A stretch of DNA of 64,000 nt from Rhynchosporium graminicola (Eukaryota > Ascomycota > Leotiomycetes > Helotiales > Ploettnerulaceae): the NCBI GenBank assembly GCA_900074885.1, contig FJUW01000080.1, positions 81,255-145,254 on the forward strand, written 5' to 3'. This document shows positions 57,788 through 64,000 of this stretch, piece by piece (the first letter of the stretch is position 1; each line of letters opens with the position of its first letter). The notes under the pieces were generated by a model. The model saw only the letters and a list, made by a program, of their open reading frames with translations. It was not told where the DNA came from and ran no database searches. The translations under genes were made by a program, and so were the position numbers.

Positions 57788-59389
57788 GACGATTAAACGC
57801 CCGTGGTCGCGGCACCACCTAATGAATGTTTGCAATCAATTGGAGCCGGGGAAACAAGATACGCCGCCGCAGAGAGTCGTCAATGGAATGTGCGAGCCGG
57901 TAGAAGCTGGAGTTGTATCGCGGTCGGAGAGGACGAGAAGGGATGAGGTGGTGGTTGAGAAGTCGCATGTAGAGTGAGATTGGAAAAGAGCCAGGGACTG
58001 GACTGCTCCCGTTTTACAAGGCCAAGGCCAAGCTTTGCTGTTGAGTATCTTTTGGCGAATAGGATCAAGCTAGACGCTTCCACACTGGACCCTTACTTTT
58101 TCTCCACGAAGGTATCAATTTAGGTTGACATGGTTTGAGGATATGAATTTGTCTGTTTTGAAGGTATCGTCCGGGGGAGTTTATATCTTCCTGTTACGCG
58201 CAGCTTTTGTTTGAGATGTATTGACAAGCGACCTGTCAAAAAAGGGGTTGAGGCCGCGCACCTCCCGAAGATCGGATGAAACTTCTGACAGAAGTCTAGC
58301 TTCTTGACTTTCTCGAAATTCCTGTCGGCTGTGAATACTCACTGTATTCATAAACTTAACGCGTCGTGGTTTCGGTCCTTGAGTTCTTATTGTGTTGATA
58401 CAATCCAGTCTTTTTTGCCTTTTAGCCTGCAGAAATCTTGTCACTGCAGTTATTTGTTGCTTGACCCCTTTCTTTCCGTAGTCTACCAAATCAAATCAGT
58501 ATAATAATGGAAACAGTGTATGTAGATAGTTGTATTTCAAAATACAGACTAGATATCCTGTTGATCAATATCCGAATATAATAGCCGATCACAACGAAGC
58601 TGATCTCACCTCAATTAATAGGCTCAAATGATAGAAGTGTCAACCCATTTTGTGACTTTATTGTCTTTTCAGCTTAGAGTCTTAAGTGTCACGATATTAC
58701 TTGGATTTTCAGGTTGAGTTTGAAAATGATTTGTTGACTTTGGTATCCTCTTAATAAGGGGGCCTAGTCTGCCTTAACCGCCTCGTTTTTCTATCATCAA
58801 TAGCCTGTCAATTAAAGCACCATGTAGGTCATCAGCCATCTCTCTGGCTGCTGAGACTCATTCTCTTGCTTGAAAGGCTTCTTATTAGCAAAGGCATCCA
58901 TTTCACTCCTTTTTCCTGCCGCATCAAAACCGATTGCCAACCTACACGTACATATTTTCCATGCTGATAGAAGATTGCTGGCTCATTACGGAAATAGCAA
59001 CCCATTTCCAAGCTGTACAAAAAAGCAGTGAAGGTGGTAATTAGGAAAACTAGGGGGGAGATTCTGGCCAGCATATTTATATAACCCTTCCAAATCATGA
59101 TATTCAAGCAATATGATCGATGTTCGCCAAGCACGATAGACCCATCATACCTCGAATTCAATCTATTTCGTGAATATAGGTTTATTAGAACGCATCCTTC
59201 TCGATCAAGAAAATCGAGTTGGAAACATGTTAGACCCGACACAACTTAGCTAAGATATCTATTTCATCCTTCTAGTCGGAGTCTCGGTACACAGTTCTCA
59301 GCTGCTGTTCGCCCTGTATATGCTATTTCCATACTGAGCTTAACTTTTGATGGAGTTTTATCGCAAGGTTACGTTGATCTTCAGAGTAA
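57788..59389. other. Gene-poor stretch up to the right AT-rich block
   Basis: About 1.6 kb between the mannosyltransferase start and the AT-rich block. A minus frame at 58181-58489 (basic, 102 codons) and one at 58832-59242 (non-ATG start) have no domain features. Nothing is accepted as a gene. Confidence 0.4.
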
Positions 59390-62300
59390 GGCATAGAGTA
59401 GTTGAATAATATTAGTTATATTGCAGTACTAATTACTATGGAGAGTCGATAGAAGATATTATCTAGGAATATCCGCACGGACTATGCACGTGACTATAGT
59501 CACCTGATCCATGCTAAGACCTATATCCTCGTAATATACCCCTCTGTAGAGATACTATAAAGTCAGTAACTTCTACAGGTACGAGTGATCTAATTTCCTG
59601 TAATTAGTCGATTATACTATCGTATACGTACGTATAGTAATACCCCTAGAGACTAGAACCATGCCTCGATATCACGTGAACTAGATAAACCCTAGGTTCT
59701 GTAATTCCTTTAAGATAGTCTGCCTTCCTGATTAATATCTATACCCTTTATTCTAAGTGTAAAACAGTTATATTTAGTATTACTATAAAGGCCTTGAGGT
59801 CTTATAGGCTAAGTAGTTTAGTGAAACCGTCTGCCGCGTTCTCTTTTGAGGGTATATACTAAGGGTCTAAATGACCTCTAGCGACCTCCTAGCGAAAGTA
59901 GTAGAATTTGATATCGATATACTTAGTACGCTAGTATAATTCAGGGTTCTCTAATAGAGATAACGCTCCCTGATTATTGTACTATATCTCTATACTTCTA
60001 GAGTCTAGCTTATTATAACCTAGCTCCTTTAGTACTTGACGTATCTATAAAGCTTCTCTAGCAAAGGCGCATATAGCTATATACTCTGCTTCCGTAGAGG
60101 CAAGAGCTATAGTAGTCTATCGCTTTGAAATAGCTAAGAAAACACCTCCTGTAAGGAAGAAATAGACTCCGGTATATAACACTCTATTAATTCGGTTACC
60201 GGCCTAATTAGAGTCGCAGAAACCTCTTAATTTCATCTTCTCTCTGTCGGTAACGTCTCCTCCGTAAGTCGTAGCGTAGTACTTCGTACCTTATAGGTAC
60301 GTAAGTACTCTCTTAGCGCTCGCAAAGTATTAAGATAATAGATTTATCAGAAATTATAATAGTATAGAGTAGTAGTATAGTATATCCTAGCGAGTATAAG
60401 CTAGGTACTATAAACTACCGTAAAGCTATTAATATAGCTTGATTTCTTATAGAGTAGCTACTCCTTTGAATTTGACTATAGAAACCTCTGAACTAGTAGT
60501 AAAGGGCGTATTAGCGCTCTTACAGTTAGTTATTCCAAATCGATCTAATATCTTATCGATATACGTATCTTAGTAAAGAGAAATCGTCTTCTTCTCTCTG
60601 TTACGTATAATTCTAACGCTAAGGAAGTATTTAGCTAGTCTAGCTAGTAGAATATCGAATATAGTGAGAATCTTCTTCTTAAGCTCTTTAAGAGCTATTC
60701 TAGCCTTTGAGATAACTAGAAAATCGTCGATATAGGTAATAATAATTATTCTGGTTTCTCAGTTAATATATACGTAATTATCAGTTTATAAAGGTATAAA
60801 GTCGATAATACCGAACTCCTTACGTAAGGTCTCTTGCTAGAGATATGGAGACTGCTTCAGACTATATAGAGCCTTTAGTAAGAGTATATATTTATCGTCT
60901 ATAAGTCTACGCCTAAATTATCTATAAAATAGTAGCAATTTAACGTATATCTGAGTATCGGCTTTACTATATAAGAATGCTATTACTATATTAAACTATT
61001 CGACTTCTAAGTCGTACTCCGCCGTAACTACTAAGCCTATCTTCTAAGTAGAAGATTTATAGACTCTAGTATACGTCTGATCGTAATCGTAACTAAATCG
61101 TTACGTATAACCTTAGACTATAAATCTAACTTTATATTTATCGATTTTGCTGTTTATATCTCTCTTAGTCTTAAAAACTAGATAAGAACCTAGTACTCTG
61201 TACTCTTTTAGCATATTAGAGCGACTTATAGTCTTCTAAGTCGACTTCTCTTTAAGAGATCGGTATTCCTTAATAATCGCCTTCTTCTATTCTGGCTAAT
61301 TAGCTCTCTTTATAGCCTGATCCAAAGTAGTCGGATTATCTAAGAATAGAGACTCTTCTTAAGCCGTATGAAAGGCGAGTCGATACTAACTAGTACTCTC
61401 TAGTACTTCTTCTAATAGAGAGATAGTATAGGAGTAGCTGTTATTTAGTTCCGGGGTTACCTCAGGCGTCGAAATTAGAGTCGGATTCGGATTATTATAG
61501 CTAGAGCGTGTAGCCCTAGGGACGTACTCCGGCATATGGTTCTTGGATCCAGGAGGCTTACTACGCTTCTTTTATATAGTAATTTGCTCCGGAATATCGA
61601 CCTCTAGTGCTAGAACTTCGTCCTTAACTATAGACTCGGTATCTTCTGTACTATCGATTTCGACTTCGGAATCCTTATCTTAGCTTATGATACCTATATC
61701 AGGAGTAGTAGCGCTAGTAACCTCGACGTCTTGATTTTAACTTAAAGTATCGATAGAATTATCACCTCTAGTTTAAGGTACTATTATAGCGTCTTCTTCG
61801 TGAGGTTCTATAACTAAACTGTCTTTATCAAATCGTAGATAAGAGGTACGAACTACCTTTCTATTAACTAAGTATCTATAGATATTATAACCTTCAAATC
61901 CCACTAGAATACCCTTTTCAGCTCTAGGAGCTACCTTATAGCTCTGGACTCTCTTCTCCTTATTAATTAGTATAAAGACAGGATATCCTAATATACGGAG
62001 ATACTTAATAGAGGGAATATAGTTTACCCCTAGTTTAATATTATCCTAGAAGCACTTAAAAGGAGTCTTCCTTTCTACTCTAGAAGTAGAGGTAAGGTTA
62101 GCGATATAAATACAGGCGAGTAGAATTTCCGGCTATATATAGTCAGGTATATTCTGATCTACTATAACTATACGTACCTTCTCGATAATCGTACGTATAG
62201 AGCGTTTAGCTCTTCTATCTTGCTCTAGAGTATACGGAGTAGACTCCTCTAGTAGTATTCCAAGGTAATTAGTAAGCTCTTTCATCTGAAAGAGAGAGTA

Positions 62301-63640
62301 CTCCTTACTCTTGTTATATCTCTATACCTTAATTTTGCGGTAATACTATATTTCGGCTAACTTAATTAGCTTTTGATTAGCTAGGTATATATCCGACTTC
62401 TTAGCGTAAGTAAAGGCCTACTTTCTAGTCGAATAGGCGCATAAGAAGATAGAGGCGTAAGAGTGACTATTCAGACCCTTAGGTTTAAGGTATACTATAT
62501 CTATATAGATTTCATCTATCGATCTAATAGGTCGTATACGTACCGATACCTTATTAACCTTCCGAATAAGTCGGCCTTTCTCATATAGTACGTAAAGGCG
62601 AGTTCTACTAGTCTTAAGCTCTATAAACTTTATACTAGTAACTATAGATTAAGTGTGTCGTACTACGTTAAAGCTAGCGTGATATATACGTCTATGCTAA
62701 AGCTCTATATCGACTGTAGCTTACTCTACTACTACAGGTAAGCTTAAACCCGGAAGGCTAGCGTACCCTGCGCCGGAGGTCGTCTCTTCTTTAATAATAA
62801 ATAGATTCTTATTAATTATACAGATCTCCTTCTCCTTAGATATATAGAGAACAGAACTACGTAAATAACCTCCTAATTTATTCAATTTAGAACCGGAGTA
62901 TAGGCAGACTAGAGACTGCGGGATATATAGTATATCATAGTACTCTAATATACGCACTATACCGTCGGTCTTTATCGCCTTAATCGTATAACTTCTAATC
63001 CCGGTAGGGCGTAATAGCCTATTAATAGTAAGTATATAGAGTAAGTCGTTTTTTAGCGTATATAAGGTAAATTTAGAAAGGTCGTTAGATATATACTCCG
63101 TAGCGCTAGTATCGAAGAGCTATCGTGACTTATTATAGTAAGAGAATATAGCTATAGAAGCCGTAATAGTAGGGAAACACGGTAAAAGGGCTACGCCGAA
63201 GATACTACTATCGTCGGAATCGTTATCCTTCTTCTTTCTACTACTAGTCTTCTTCTTATTAGTCTTATCAGTCTTACTCTCTCCCTCCTTCTTCTTTAGC
63301 CATTCGGTATATAGGATCTACTTCTTTCTAGACTTCTCCTTAAACTCCTTCTTCTTCTATTTATTAATAACAAAATAGTTCTCTGGAGTATACTTTAGCG
63401 ATATCTGTTTATAGTGCTTATAAGTCGGCCTAGCATCCTTACTAGCCGGCTTAGTAGCTCCTCCGCCGCTTCCTTTCTTAGTTATAGACTTATTACTATA
63501 TAGAGCTTAACCTGCTATCTTTCCGGTAGAGTTACTCGCTCTTACCTCGTTAGTAATATCTTCGATTAAACTAACCAAAGTCACTCCTGATTTAGCTTTC
63601 TTAGTCGTATCTAGGTTATTACTAGAAGAAACTCTTAAGA
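59390..63640 (-). mobile_element. Decayed Ty1/copia retrotransposon
   Basis: On the minus strand, from right to left, fragments appear in copia order. A Lys-rich gag-like part lies about 63640-63180. A protease-like LFDTSATEYIS is near 63115. The gag-pre-integrase and integrase follow (62700-62100; YLKPKG, RSIRTIIEKV, VGFEGYNIYRYL). Reverse transcriptase reads ITYIDDFLVISK at about 60710-60745. RNase H reads ALASTEAEYIA near 60090-60115. Protease, integrase, reverse transcriptase and RNase H in that order define copia rather than gypsy. Many stops interrupt every frame. The left LTR end was not located precisely; composition changes at about 59390. Confidence 0.8.
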
Positions 63641-63654
63641 GAGAACGTTATCTT

Positions 63655-63915
63655 TCAGCCTATATAGGCCACTTGTGACGCTTACTCTAGAAAGGTCTCA
63701 AAACTACCTGGGTAATAAGACCTCATATTACTATGAATATGAAGTAGTAAGAATCACTTGAGAATCTATAACTAAGGAGTGAAGAAGTAGAGAGAGAATA
63801 GAAGTATATATATAAAAAGGGGCCCCTAAACTCTACTTGTATAATCTCGCTTAGTAGTAAGTGTTTCTACTAATAGGGAGAGACCTCTAAACCTGACTAG
63901 TCGTTATACTACTCC
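63655..63915 (-). repeat. Probable LTR with adjacent polypurine tract
   Basis: Read on the minus strand, a purine tract (GGAGGGGGGAG) at about 63913-63923 is followed by TATAACGACTAGTCAGG, a promoter-like TATATATATAC run and a segment ending near 63655, where the copia gag begins. A tract at this side marks a 3' LTR of an element lying further right, while its other side looks like the 5' end of the copia element. The exact ends and any target duplication were not determined. Confidence 0.45.
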
Positions 63916-64000
63916 CCCCTCCGAAAAAAGCTCGCCCTCGAGCGTTAGTCTATCTCCTTATTACTATTAAGGTAGTTGTAATTATTAATTCTATCGTAGA

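Noticed and set aside
58832..59242. 136-codon minus-strand ORF near the right AT-rich block
   Set aside because: Begins with a non-ATG codon, no recognisable domain, and no flanking exon.
59490..59503. Perfect 14-bp palindrome GTGACTATAGTCAC as an operator
   Set aside because: Lies in the decayed retroelement flank without a nearby gene; could be chance.
1..64000. tRNA or rRNA genes
   Set aside because: Reading for GGTTCGANTCC-type B boxes and cloverleaf arms found none convincing; a covariance-model scan would be needed to exclude them.

Overview
The window looks like a nuclear scaffold segment from a filamentous ascomycete. Genes have short introns (about 45-85 nt, GTANGT donors, CTAAC/CTNAC branch points), are unevenly spaced, and lie between two AT-rich blocks of mutated retrotransposons. 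The many stops and TpA-rich wording of those blocks fit repeat-induced point mutation (RIP). The gene types (mannan polymerase subunit, GPI-anchored aspartic protease, fungal NLR relic, aminoadipate reductase) are all fungal. A leotiomycete is a guess only; nothing here fixes the species.

Layout. 1-74 is the start of an aldo/keto reductase leaving the left edge. 822-12033 is a nested mobile-element block: a small element with terminal inverted repeats was split by a 10.5-kb LTR retrotransposon flanked by GTAAT target duplications, and that element itself contains an inverted Ty3/gypsy copy and a foreign 0.4-kb insert. 12.0-16.5 kb is gene-poor, with an unresolved minus-strand gene and a small Cys-containing ORF. 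16.5-24.4 kb holds a SET-domain protein, a type II membrane protein of unknown function and a LYS2-type aminoadipate reductase lacking the usual N-terminal region. 24.4-27.8 kb holds the relic of an NLR (STAND/NACHT) gene. 27.8-39.7 kb is gene-rich: cupredoxin-like secreted protein, SMN, a decayed SDR, a NOP15-like ribosome-assembly factor, an AVT2-like transporter and an aspartic protease. 42.0-57.8 kb carries a polytopic membrane protein, a MAG1-type DNA glycosylase, an MCP2/CQD2-like UbiB kinase, a small membrane protein, an NDT1/YIA6-like NAD+ carrier, QCR7 and a VAN1-type mannosyltransferase. From about 59.4 kb to the right edge is a decayed Ty1/copia element on the minus strand.

How the genes relate. 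This is not a biosynthetic cluster. The kinase, the carrier and QCR7 are all mitochondrial and lie within 6.5 kb; the 612-aa protein and VAN1 belong to the secretory pathway; NOP15 and SMN belong to RNA and ribosome biogenesis. Gene models were built by joining reading frames at splice sites that keep phase. I saw no tRNA, rRNA or CRISPR array. The strongest candidates for follow-up are the nested palindromic element with its exact target duplication, the truncated LYS2, a phase-perfect GT-GG intron in the cupredoxin gene, and the NLR relic.
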